A stretch of DNA of 54,533 nucleotides, taken from Lentisphaeria bacterium UBA4640. GTDB taxonomy: Bacteria; Verrucomicrobiota; Lentisphaeria; Victivallales; UBA1829. Of the stretch, positions 39,613 through 48,002 are shown one piece after another. Under the pieces are notes generated by a model. That model was not told where the DNA came from. It saw only the letters and a program-made list of their open reading frames with translations, and ran no database searches. The stretch spans positions 3,242 to 57,774 of the forward strand of contig DHMO01000064.1 in assembly GCA_002405835.1 (NCBI GenBank). The letters run 5' to 3'. Position numbers and translations under genes: made by a program. Numbering within the stretch: position 1 is the first letter of the stretch; every line of letters begins with the position of its first letter.

Positions 39613-42600
39613 ATGTTCAAACGTATCCTCACCCTTCTGCCGCTCTTCGGAGCGGCGGCGTTCGGAGCGCAGACCAACCTCTGGCCCAACCCCGGCTTTG
39701 AAAACTGGAACACCGAACTCGATCTTCCCGGAGATGTCGCGTGGCAATGGACCTTCCGCGACCTCAACCGGAAACGTTCCTCCTTCTCCGTTCTCGAACA
39801 GAACGCAAAGGAAGCGGCATCCGGCAAATGTTCGCTTCATCTCAAGGATGACAGTGCAGACCGCACCGTCAGCGGATTCGGCTGGCGCGTCCCGAAACCG
39901 CATGTGTACGCGGGAAAAGTTCTCGATTTCTCCATCAAAGTCAAACAGATTCAGGCCGGACGCCCCAACACCGTCGGAGTCGTAGTCGTCGCTCTGACCA
40001 AAGGCAAGCCCGTTCAGGCGGAACGCTTCATCCCGACCGCCAAGCCGACCGGATGGGAGAAGCTGAACATCCGCCTCACTCTGCCCGCCGATCTCACCGG
40101 ACTGTGCATCTATCTCATGTGCGCAAACCACTTCAACACCACGGCGGAAGCCTATTTCGATGACGCCGTTCTGACCATTGAGGAGCAAACCGTCATGAAG
40201 CAAACTGAAAAAGCACCCGTTTCCGATTACCGGAAGGAGTTCGGAACAATCATCCGCTTCCCGCAGGATCTCCCGTTCCCCTGGAACCATGAGTTCTGGG
40301 GCGGCTTTTCCCGCGGCGGCAAGTCGCAGACCCGTTACGATCTGAAACAGAAAACCGTCCCGCTCGCCGGAATCCGTTTCCGCGCGGGACGCCCCGACCG
40401 TCTGATCGACCTCTCAGCGTTCCGTCCCGAACAGGTGAAGTTCTCCATGCTCGCCAGCCGGAACGCCAAATTTTTTCTGAATCTATATTCCTGCGATAAC
40501 GGCAAACTCGGAGCCTTCGGTTTCAAGCAGGGCGGACGCCCCGAAAACGGCATGTTCCGTTACGAATGCACGCTCGCCGATCTCAAGCTCTCCGCCGCCC
40601 CCTCCGATCTCTCACAGATTTTCCTCCAGTTCACCGAATCGCTTGAGCCGGGACCGTTCGAAATCCGCGAATGCGCCCTGATCCTCCCCACTCCCGCCGC
40701 AAAGCTCGGCGAATCCGCCGCATTCCGCGAATTTCTCGCCGGATCAGGCTCCGGAAATCACGTCTGGGCGCAAGACCGGTGGACCCGTCCGGAACTGCGG
40801 AACGGAACCTTCTATCTCAACGGAAAAGCGACGTTTTTCATGGGCCCCCTCGCGGCCTCCTACGGCATGGAGCGCGATTTCTCCCCCCGCGCAAATCCGC
40901 TGAACATTCAGCACCCCGCGTATCTCCGGAAACCGGATGCGGAAATCTTCCGCCAGCTCGGCTTCAACGCGTATCATCTCTGCGACATCATTCACGACCG
41001 CACGTTCACCACGGATTTCCGCAAAGAGCGCAAAAGTTCCCGCGACTTCAACGCCGGACTCCCAGGCGTCCCCTCCGTCATGGACATGAGCATCGGACGC
41101 AACCCCATGCTAGACCCCGAAAAGGAGGAGCGTCTTGCGCAGCGGAATCCCGACTGGCACGCTTACATTCCGTTCTGTCCCGAACATCCCGAAGTCAAAA
41201 AATATTACGACCGCCGTTACCGGACCCAGGCGGAAGAGGCTCTCGCCGCCGGATACAATGTATTTTCATACGAACTCATCAATGAATCAAATTACAACTG
41301 CTTCTGCGAATTCAACCGCAAGGCTTTCGCGGATGCCATGAAAAAGAAATACGGCACGCTCGACGCCCTCAACCGCGCATGGGGAACCGGGCTCAAAAGT
41401 TTCGACGCCATCGCCTGGCTGCCCGTCCGCGACACCCTCGAAACACGCAACGACTGGTGCGAATTCGCCGCAGAACGCTATGTTCAGTTTCTCCTCGAAC
41501 TCAAAAACAACATCAGCAAAGTTGATCAGCGCAAAAATGTTCTCTTCACCGAACAGCTCGCTCTCCAGAACGTCTATTCCGCACGCGGCGCGGGAATGGA
41601 TTACCGCCGGATCGCCGATGTCATGGACGTCCTCACACATGAGGGCGGACTCCGTTTCGGCAATTCCGCCGCGCGTCAGACCGGAAATGTCATGGAGGAT
41701 GCCGCGTGCGCAGAAAACCGCGCCTATCTCTATGTCAGCGACCTCTTCGACGCCATCGCCTCCCCGCGGGGGAAAGCCATCATGAACGATGAGTACTACT
41801 GCGCCCGGTTCGATTTCGGAAAACGCGTCCCGAGCAGACGCATCGACATGGTTTCCGCACTCTGGAGCGAACTGTTCCACGGCTCCTCCGGCGCCCTGCT
41901 CTACTCCTGGGACAAGCGGTTCTGGGAATACAAAGACTTTGAAGGAGCCAAGCGCAATGTCATCAACGGCGGCTACAAAGCCTACAGCTATCTCAATCCC
42001 TGGAACTGGCCGCCGGATCAGCTTGATTTCGGAAAAATGTTCTTCGCCGAACTCGAACCTTACCGCGAAAAACTCCTCCAGAACCCGCGGAAAACCGGCG
42101 AATCGGTCGCACTCTTCCACTGTTATCCATCCATGCGGATGGAGGCTTACGGAAAATATTCCTTCCAGCAGAAAATGTTCAACTGGCATGAAGCGCTCCT
42201 CGCCGCCCAGTTTCCCCTCAGCATCGTCTTTGAAGAGGAACTCGAACGCGGTCTGCCCGACAGCATCTCCGCGCTGGTCGTTCCCGAAGCAAGCTATGTC
42301 ACGGCAAAAACAATCCCCGCCATTGAACGCTTCATCAAACGCGGCGGACTCGTCATCGCCGACAAGGGAGCATTCACGCACGACACCTACGGACGCGCCG
42401 TCGCCGCACCCGCGGGAAAAATCATCCGGCTCGACGCCGCCTCCCGCGAATCCGGCGAAGCACTGGTTGCGGAACTCGAACGCGCCAAAGTCCGCCGTCA
42501 TGGTGAGCTCACCGAAAACGGAAAGCCGCTGCGCGGTCCCGATCTTCAGCTCATCGACCGCGGGACATTCAAAATGGTCTTCCTGCTGAATATGGCGGAC

Positions 42601-43536
42601 ACCGTCCACCGCTTCCCCGTCCTCAAGCTCTATCCGAAAGAGAACGCGTCTTTCTATCTCTGCGACGCCGTCCGCCGCGAACTCATTCTTCCCGAACGCG
42701 GAGAAACCTGGAGCAAAGCGGCTCTGGAGCGCGGAGTCTTCCTCATTCTCCCCCCGCAGGAACGCGTTCTGCTCACCCTTCAGACCGAAAAACCGGAAGG
42801 CTTTGCTCCCGTCACCCAGGAGACGATCCGTCAGCGTGCACTTCCGCTGAAAAATGCGGATGACCTCCGGACAGCCAAAGAAAACGCACGCCGCGAACAG
42901 GTCCGCCGCGAACGCGAAGAAGCCCGGATCTGGCGCGGAGTCAACACTCAGCAGTGCCGTCCGCTCGACCTCTCGAAGGCAGCGAACATGGCGTTCGCCG
43001 ACGAAGTTCCCGGCGACAGAAAAGGCGGCTGGTTCGATCAGGGCAACGTGGATTACGCCGATATGCCGCTGGGAAAAATCAGTGCGGCAGGCGTTCCGTT
43101 CACCATTCTCGATCCCGCGAAGAACGGCGGACGCGCGGCTATCGTTCTCCATGGCTCCTTCCGTCCTAACTTCCCCGAATCCGCAAACGGAATCAACGTC
43201 GGCGGCAAGGTTACGCGTCTTTATTTCCTCCACACGGCCGGCTGGGGCGACAAGCCCGGAACGCCCGTTCTGCTCTACCGCATTCACTACGCCGACGGCT
43301 CCTCGCTCGACGTTCCCGTCCGGATGAAGCAGGAGATCAACTCGTGGGGCGAAATCGAACATCTGCCCGCAGCCAAGCTCGCCGTGGAACGGACCAATCC
43401 TCTGAAAAAGCATCTCCAGTGTTTCGCGTGGACGAACCCGCATCCGGAAAAGGCAGTCCGTTCACTTGACATCATCTCGCTCAAAACCGGCGCGGTTCCG
43501 GCAATCGTCGCAATCACCGCCGAAAACGCAAAATAA
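39613..43536 (+). CDS. Large secreted GH42-like glycosidase
   Basis: A 1307-residue exported enzyme. Residues 1-19 are a signal peptide (Phe-Lys-Arg-Ile-Leu-Thr-Leu-Leu-Pro-Leu-Phe-Gly-Ala-Ala-Ala-Phe-Gly-Ala). Residues 20-200 look like a carbohydrate-binding jelly roll (Trp-Pro-Asn-Pro-Gly-Phe-Glu-Asn-Trp), and a second beta domain follows to about 380. The barrel has Leu-Ile-Asn-Glu-Ser-Asn-Tyr with E558 as likely acid/base and Met-Asn-Asp-Glu-Tyr-Tyr with E727 as likely nucleophile. Residues 860-960 resemble the GH42 amidotransferase-like domain, and a beta-rich C-terminus follows. The ATG at 39613 follows AAGGGAAAG; an earlier ATG lies inside the GH1 gene and is rejected. It may release oligosaccharides for the two cytoplasmic GH1 enzymes. 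Confidence 0.82.
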   Translation: MFKRILTLLPLFGAAAFGAQTNLWPNPGFENWNTELDLPGDVAWQWTFRDLNRKRSSFSVLEQNAKEAASGKCSLHLKDDSADRTVSGFGWRVPKPHVYAGKVLDFSIKVKQIQAGRPNTVGVVVVALTKGKPVQAERFIPTAKPTGWEKLNIRLTLPADLTGLCIYLMCANHFNTTAEAYFDDAVLTIEEQTVMKQTEKAPVSDYRKEFGTIIRFPQDLPFPWNHEFWGGFSRGGKSQTRYDLKQKTVPLAGIRFRAGRPDRLIDLSAFRPEQVKFSMLASRNAKFFLNLYSCDNGKLGAFGFKQGGRPENGMFRYECTLADLKLSAAPSDLSQIFLQFTESLEPGPFEIRECALILPTPAAKLGESAAFREFLAGSGSGNHVWAQDRWTRPELRNGTFYLNGKATFFMGPLAASYGMERDFSPRANPLNIQHPAYLRKPDAEIFRQLGFNAYHLCDIIHDRTFTTDFRKERKSSRDFNAGLPGVPSVMDMSIGRNPMLDPEKEERLAQRNPDWHAYIPFCPEHPEVKKYYDRRYRTQAEEALAAGYNVFSYELINESNYNCFCEFNRKAFADAMKKKYGTLDALNRAWGTGLKSFDAIAWLPVRDTLETRNDWCEFAAERYVQFLLELKNNISKVDQRKNVLFTEQLALQNVYSARGAGMDYRRIADVMDVLTHEGGLRFGNSAARQTGNVMEDAACAENRAYLYVSDLFDAIASPRGKAIMNDEYYCARFDFGKRVPSRRIDMVSALWSELFHGSSGALLYSWDKRFWEYKDFEGAKRNVINGGYKAYSYLNPWNWPPDQLDFGKMFFAELEPYREKLLQNPRKTGESVALFHCYPSMRMEAYGKYSFQQKMFNWHEALLAAQFPLSIVFEEELERGLPDSISALVVPEASYVTAKTIPAIERFIKRGGLVIADKGAFTHDTYGRAVAAPAGKIIRLDAASRESGEALVAELERAKVRRHGELTENGKPLRGPDLQLIDRGTFKMVFLLNMADTVHRFPVLKLYPKENASFYLCDAVRRELILPERGETWSKAALERGVFLILPPQERVLLTLQTEKPEGFAPVTQETIRQRALPLKNADDLRTAKENARREQVRREREEARIWRGVNTQQCRPLDLSKAANMAFADEVPGDRKGGWFDQGNVDYADMPLGKISAAGVPFTILDPAKNGGRAAIVLHGSFRPNFPESANGINVGGKVTRLYFLHTAGWGDKPGTPVLLYRIHYADGSSLDVPVRMKQEINSWGEIEHLPAAKLAVERTNPLKKHLQCFAWTNPHPEKAVRSLDIISLKTGAVPAIVAITAENAK

Positions 43537-43548
43537 AAGGGACAAAAC

Positions 43549-44829
43549 ATGTTCAACACACTCTCTTATCCCGAAATCAAATTCCCGGAAGGCTTCCTCT
43601 GGGGTTCCGCCACCGCCGCCCACCAGATCGAGGGCGACGACGTAAACTCGCGCGAATGGCATCAGCAGATGAACAATCCCCGCATTGAGAAATCCGGAAA
43701 AGCCTGCAACAGCTATCAGCTTTACAAAGAGGATATCGAGCTGCTCAAATCGCTCGGTCATCAGGCATACCGTCTCTCCATTCCGTGGAGCCGCATCGAA
43801 CCGTCGGAAGGCGAATTCTGCCAGACCGCAATCAACCACTATATCGACCTGCTGAACCGTCTCAAGGAAGCGGGAATCAAAACCTTCGTCACTCTCCTGC
43901 ACGGCAGCTCCCCGCAATGGTTCGAGGAACGCGGCGGAATGCTCAACCGTGAAAATTTCAGATTCTTCGAACGCTACGTCACACGCATCGTCAAGGCAAT
44001 CCATGAATACGTCGACTACTGGATGGTCATCAACGAATTCAACATCGCGGGCGGACGTCTCGACGAGGACTACCGGGCACACCGAGCAAACAACCTTATC
44101 GCACATGCCCGCGGCTATCACATCATCAAAACCATGAGCAAAGCGCCCGTCAGTTCCGCCCACGCGCTCCGCGCCGACCTCCCGGCAAACCCGTTCGATA
44201 AATTCGACCGCATTTTTGCCGAACTCGACGACTGGAAGGTCAACGAATTCTTCTTCCACGCCATCCGTACCGGCGAAATCGTCCTGCCGTACATGGACGC
44301 TGAATACGTTCCCGAAGTCAAGGACTCTCTCGACTACTGGGCGATCAACTACTACTGCCGCAACCTCGTCTCCGCACGCAAAAAGACCGCCGACTCCATC
44401 TGGTACACCGCAACGCATCAGAAGATGATCGACATGAATTTCTATCTTGAGGAATTCTACCCCGAAGGGCTTCTCAACGGACTCCAGAGGCTGAAGGACA
44501 AACCCGTCTTCATCACCGAAAACGGGCTTGCCTGCGACGACGACCGCTGGCGCATCGTCAAGCTCGCACAGGACCTCGCCGCAGTCTGCGACGCAATCAA
44601 AGATGGAGTCGACGTCCGCGGTTATCTCCACTGGTCCTTCATGGACAATTTCGAATGGTACACCTTCAAACCGCGTTTCGGACTCGTGCACGTTGACTTT
44701 GAAACCTTCAAGCGCACGCCGAAACCGAGCGCGTATTTCTACAGGGAACTCATTGAGCGGAACGGATTCGACGGAGAGCTCATCCGCAAATATCTTCCGG
44801 ACGTCCCCGTCTTCAAACTCTATCAGTAA
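43549..44829 (+). CDS. GH1 beta-glycosidase (second paralogue)
   Basis: A 426-residue GH1 enzyme, cytoplasmic, strongly similar to the gene at 38319-39602. The signature Phe-Leu-Trp-Gly-Ser-Ala-Thr-Ala-Ala-His-Gln-Ile-Glu-Gly is present; the acid/base is E163 in Val-Ile-Asn-Glu-Phe-Asn and the nucleophile E324 in Ile-Thr-Glu-Asn-Gly. Strand 3 reads Leu-Leu-His-Gly-Ser-Ser-Pro-Gln-Trp, again without the usual His-Trp-Asp. It is the last gene of the GntR operon and is followed at once by a strong terminator. Two GH1 copies in one operon suggest different linkages or sugars within the same substrate. Confidence 0.94.
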   Translation: MFNTLSYPEIKFPEGFLWGSATAAHQIEGDDVNSREWHQQMNNPRIEKSGKACNSYQLYKEDIELLKSLGHQAYRLSIPWSRIEPSEGEFCQTAINHYIDLLNRLKEAGIKTFVTLLHGSSPQWFEERGGMLNRENFRFFERYVTRIVKAIHEYVDYWMVINEFNIAGGRLDEDYRAHRANNLIAHARGYHIIKTMSKAPVSSAHALRADLPANPFDKFDRIFAELDDWKVNEFFFHAIRTGEIVLPYMDAEYVPEVKDSLDYWAINYYCRNLVSARKKTADSIWYTATHQKMIDMNFYLEEFYPEGLLNGLQRLKDKPVFITENGLACDDDRWRIVKLAQDLAAVCDAIKDGVDVRGYLHWSFMDNFEWYTFKPRFGLVHVDFETFKRTPKPSAYFYRELIERNGFDGELIRKYLPDVPVFKLYQ

Positions 44830-44836
44830 AATTCAA

Positions 44837-44868
44837 GGGAGCCTCTCTTGAGACTCCCGTTTTTTTTA
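44837..44868 (+). terminator. Terminator between convergent operons
   Basis: GGGAG (44838-44841 region) pairs with CTCCC, and inner TCTC pairs with GAGA around TT, with two unpaired C. On the + strand it is followed by G and eight T residues; on the minus strand by TTGAATTTTAC, so it may serve the convergent epimerase gene too. Confidence 0.85.
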
Positions 44869-45813
44869 CTCAACCGTTATTAAACTCGCATATTCCGCAG
44901 TCTCATGGGCGGGCAGCAGAGCAAAACCGCTGACTTCCGCCGGAAGCGGAACATTCGGGGCATCCGTCATCCAGCTCATCGGCTCAATGCAGAAGAATCC
45001 GCGCGTTCCGCCCTGATTCCAGCACGCGCCATGCGTGTATTTTGAATCGAACTCATAACGGACAGTTCCGTTCTTCCGGTGAATCCGCGCAGTCCGGTTC
45101 GTTTCCGGCTGACGGTACATCGCGGAAAAACCAACGCCCGCGACGCCACATTTTCCGGAAAGGATTTCCTTCTCAGTTTCAGTCCACGGACGCACAGAGC
45201 CGTCAGGAAGGTGACGGACCGCATCAATCCGCCACGCGCCTTCCGGACGGTGCGGAACTTCAATGCGGACATTCTCCTCATCAGGCGCTGCAAACGCCGT
45301 ATGAAAACCGACGCCGAGCGGAAGCGCACGGTCGCCGTCGTTGTGAATCCGCAGAAGATGCGTCATTCCGGAAGCACGGATTTCATAGATGATTTCCGCC
45401 GTAAACGGACACGGAAAGCCCGCGAATTCCGGACGTTCCGCATCGAACCGGTATACCGCGGCAATCCGCAGAAGAGATTCATTCTCCTCCGTCGATTTCA
45501 GTTCGAACTCGCGTCCGATCACAATTCCGTGCAATGCACAGTGCGTATCCGCTTCATTGACCGCGAAACGGAACTCGCGTCCATCCGCACGGAAAACACC
45601 GTCCCGAATGCGGTTCGGCGGAAAAAGCAGCGGAATGCCGTAAACCATCGGGCTCTCTTTCAAAGCCTCCTCCGACTCCGGCTGACGCAGGATTTCCATC
45701 TGCGTTTTCTTGTGAAAAAGACGGAGCATGTTGCCCGTCGAATCCAGCGCAACGGTGCCAATCCACTCCGGAGTTTCAAACCGGAGCCGTTTGTTTTCGA
45801 GAGTGCAAGACAT
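44866..45813 (-). CDS. Aldose 1-epimerase (mutarotase) family protein
   Basis: A 315-residue galactose-mutarotase-fold protein interconverting sugar anomers in the cytoplasm. Family markers are Leu-Phe-Pro-Pro-Asn-Arg-Ile (substrate Asn-Arg), His-Cys-Ala-Leu-His-Gly (first catalytic His), Gly-Val-Gly-Phe-His-Thr-Ala-Phe (second His) and a late Glu-Pro-Met-Ser-Trp with a catalytic Glu. Its ATG overlaps the stop of the DUF1116 gene by one base (TGATG), so translation is coupled. In this context it would feed a sugar into the oxidation genes downstream of the ROK repressor. The sugar is unknown. Confidence 0.9.
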   Translation of the reverse strand: MSCTLENKRLRFETPEWIGTVALDSTGNMLRLFHKKTQMEILRQPESEEALKESPMVYGIPLLFPPNRIRDGVFRADGREFRFAVNEADTHCALHGIVIGREFELKSTEENESLLRIAAVYRFDAERPEFAGFPCPFTAEIIYEIRASGMTHLLRIHNDGDRALPLGVGFHTAFAAPDEENVRIEVPHRPEGAWRIDAVRHLPDGSVRPWTETEKEILSGKCGVAGVGFSAMYRQPETNRTARIHRKNGTVRYEFDSKYTHGACWNQGGTRGFFCIEPMSWMTDAPNVPLPAEVSGFALLPAHETAEYASLITVE

Positions 45814-47030
45814 CAGCGGAGCGCCTTTTCAAAACAGGTGAGCGGAGTGCGCGCATAACCGACGCCAATCTGTCCGCCGGTCACGCGGGAGAGAATTCCG
45901 CCGTGCATTTTCGGCGTAATTCCGGTCTCAACAGCAAGTTCCGGAAGAATTCCGGCGGGCGTGCAGCCTTCGGGAATCAGCGGAACCCGGAACAGCGGAT
46001 TGCGGCCATAGCAGATCTTCGCCATCTCCGCACACTGGGCGACACCGTCCGCCGGAGCCTCGGCGCGTCCGGCGAGAAGCGCGGGCGCAGCGGCGGCGGC
46101 AAGCCCGCCAAGCCCCCACGCCTCGACGTTCGAACTGTCGCCGAGCCACGGAGCCGCATCCGAAAGCGAATCCGCCGGATTGAAACAGCGCCCCTGAAAG
46201 GTCGGAGCCGGAGCGACATGCCAGCGTTCACCGCGTCCGCTGATTTTGATTCCGAATTCGTATCCGTTTCCGCACATCGCTGTGACCAGCGTTGCGCCGG
46301 GAACATTCGCGGCGGATTTCAGCGACGCCACCGCTGATGCACAGCCGATATGGTGCACAAAACGGCGGCAGGAATTCAGCCAGCGCAGAAGCGTCAGACG
46401 CTCCGCATCGGAAAGAGTTGTGTTCATCAGCGGTTCAATCAGCGCGGCGAGAAACTGCTTGTCGGTCGCCGCCTGGCGCGTGTGTTCGTCATCGCCCATC
46501 AGCAATCCTTCCGCAAAGAGATCGGCAACGCTGATTCCGCCAGCGGCCTTCAGCGCGGCGTCGAGAAGCGGCGCACAGGTCCCTTCGATGCGCTTGAGGT
46601 TCTCACCAACTTCAGGGGTGTAGACGCCCCATCCGCCGAGCCCGCCGCCCTGAGCGCCCTCGATCGGTGCGGCAACGGCGCGCGTTCCGCTGTTCTTTTC
46701 GGTAACGGTCAGAACCGCCATGGAATAGGAGGTGATGCCCGCGCCGGGTCCGCCGGAATTCCAGTCGTTCGCACATCCGAGCTCAATCTCGCCGGACTCG
46801 ATCATGCCGACAGCTTCCTTCTCGTCTTTGGCGAGCCCCTCGAAGATCGCCGCCCCGACCACGCCCATACGGTGCGGTCCGCGCATGTTTTTATACTCCA
46901 CCGGAGGTCCGGAATGGAGAATCAGATTCCTTTTGAACCCGGGGATTGCCTCCCCCGCCTTCCGGCATCCGTCCAGAACCGGACGCGCCCCGATCAGTTT
47001 CTCAAATGCAATTCTGTTTGCTTCCGACAT
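45813..47030 (-). CDS. DUF1116 family protein (AllG/YlbE-like)
   Basis: A 405-residue protein of the DUF1116 family, whose best-known member is E. coli YlbE (AllG), a subunit of oxamate carbamoyltransferase in anaerobic allantoin use. Matching family segments are Ile-Leu-His-Ser-Gly-Pro-Pro-Val, Gly-Ala-Ala-Ile-Phe-Glu-Gly-Leu-Ala, Leu-Met-Gly-Asp-Asp-Glu-His-Thr-Arg and Val-Thr-Ala-Met-Cys-Gly-Asn-Gly-Tyr-Glu-Phe-Gly-Ile. The usual partners AllF (FdrA), AllH and carbamate kinase are absent. Instead it is coupled to an aldose epimerase and divergent from a hydrolase-ROK pair, so its role here is probably different and undescribed. Confidence 0.82.
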   Translation of the reverse strand: MSEANRIAFEKLIGARPVLDGCRKAGEAIPGFKRNLILHSGPPVEYKNMRGPHRMGVVGAAIFEGLAKDEKEAVGMIESGEIELGCANDWNSGGPGAGITSYSMAVLTVTEKNSGTRAVAAPIEGAQGGGLGGWGVYTPEVGENLKRIEGTCAPLLDAALKAAGGISVADLFAEGLLMGDDEHTRQAATDKQFLAALIEPLMNTTLSDAERLTLLRWLNSCRRFVHHIGCASAVASLKSAANVPGATLVTAMCGNGYEFGIKISGRGERWHVAPAPTFQGRCFNPADSLSDAAPWLGDSSNVEAWGLGGLAAAAAPALLAGRAEAPADGVAQCAEMAKICYGRNPLFRVPLIPEGCTPAGILPELAVETGITPKMHGGILSRVTGGQIGVGYARTPLTCFEKALR

Positions 47031-47045
47031 TTTTCTGCTCCATGC

Positions 47046-47100
47046 TTGAATTATATCATGTTTGATTTTATATTATACACGCATTTGAAACAGAAATCAA
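47046..47100. promoter_or_regulatory. Divergent promoters sharing one ROK-type operator
   Basis: Plus: TTGAAT (47046-47051), 17 bases, TATATT (47069-47074). Minus: TTGATT (47095-47100), 17 bases, perfect TATAAT (47072-47077). The operator ATCA-TGTT-TGAT (47055-47066) sits inside the + spacer and five bases past the minus -10, so one bound repressor would silence both the DUF1116-epimerase and the hydrolase-ROK units. Confidence 0.72.
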
Positions 47101-47117
47101 GAGGAGGAAGAAAAATA

Positions 47118-48002
47118 ATGGAAAGATTTGAACCGGTCAATGAAATGGTCAGCCTGCTGAAGACTCCGTTCTGCGGATCGTGGAGCGGCGTGGTGCTGAT
47201 CCGCCGCGCAGATGAAAATATTCTCATCGACTCCGGCGCTTCCGCGGAAGTCGTCGACAATGTTCTCATCCCCGCGCTCGCGGAAAAAGGGCTGAAACTT
47301 CAGGATCTCACCGTTCTGCTCTGCACGCACACGCACGGCGACCATGTCGGCGGACACTTCCGCATCAAAGAGCTCTGCCCCGCCCTGCCCTGCGGCGTGC
47401 TTGACATCGGAGCTGAAAAACTGCGCGACCCGCTGAAATTCAACAAGCTGATCCGCGCCCCGTTTCCGAAGTTCAGCCCGCCGCCTTCCGCAAGTCTGCG
47501 CGGCATTGAAGCGGATTTCACCTTCCGCGACGGCGAAACCGTCCACGGACTGAAAGTCATTGCGACACCCGGACACGATTCCGACTGCGTCTGTTTCCTC
47601 GATGGCGCCTCCGGAACGCTCGTCACCGGCGATTCCATTCAGGGCAACGGGACCGAACTGCAGGGATGCGGACTCTGCATGGATCTTCCCGGTTACCGCT
47701 CCGCGCTGCTCCGTCTGATCGCCGAACCCGTGCGGACTGTTGTCACCGGACATGCCTATCTCCCCTGGCGTCAGGCGGTGATGAAGGGAGAAAATGCCCG
47801 GAAAATGCTGAAAGAGGCACTTGAATTAACGGAAAAGTACGGTATAATTATGAAGGAAGCGCTCGCGGAGGGAATCACAGACCCGGCGGAGGAGGCCAAG
47901 TACCTGATCCGCAACGTCGGAGGTGTCATGCCGCCGTTCCTCTTCATGGCGCTGTTTACAGTCAGAGAGTACCGGAAAGAAATGGGATTGCATGTCGAAT
48001 AA
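47118..48002 (+). CDS. Metallo-beta-lactamase-fold hydrolase
   Basis: A 294-residue hydrolase with the metal motif His-Thr-His-Gly-Asp-His (H71, H73, D75, H76), then Thr-Pro-Gly-His-Asp, Thr-Gly-Asp and Val-Thr-Gly-His, the remaining ligands of a binuclear site. A helical extension ends the protein. AGGAGG precedes the ATG at 47118; the open frame extends far upstream through the divergent gene, but those codons are not used. Its stop overlaps the ROK gene by 11 bases. In the proposed pathway it could act as a sugar lactonase, but glyoxalase II-like or other ester hydrolysis is equally possible from sequence. Confidence 0.88.
   Translation: MERFEPVNEMVSLLKTPFCGSWSGVVLIRRADENILIDSGASAEVVDNVLIPALAEKGLKLQDLTVLLCTHTHGDHVGGHFRIKELCPALPCGVLDIGAEKLRDPLKFNKLIRAPFPKFSPPPSASLRGIEADFTFRDGETVHGLKVIATPGHDSDCVCFLDGASGTLVTGDSIQGNGTELQGCGLCMDLPGYRSALLRLIAEPVRTVVTGHAYLPWRQAVMKGENARKMLKEALELTEKYGIIMKEALAEGITDPAEEAKYLIRNVGGVMPPFLFMALFTVREYRKEMGLHVE

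Noticed and set aside
41287..43443. A 718-codon minus-strand frame opposite the GH42-like gene
   Set aside because: Shadow of the real gene; no ribosome site, no recognisable motif, and an in-frame run explained by third-position GC bias.
46350..47117. Extended N-terminus for the MBL-fold hydrolase
   Set aside because: It would run through the divergent DUF1116 gene and both promoters; the ATG at 47118 has AGGAGG and gives the normal family N-terminus.
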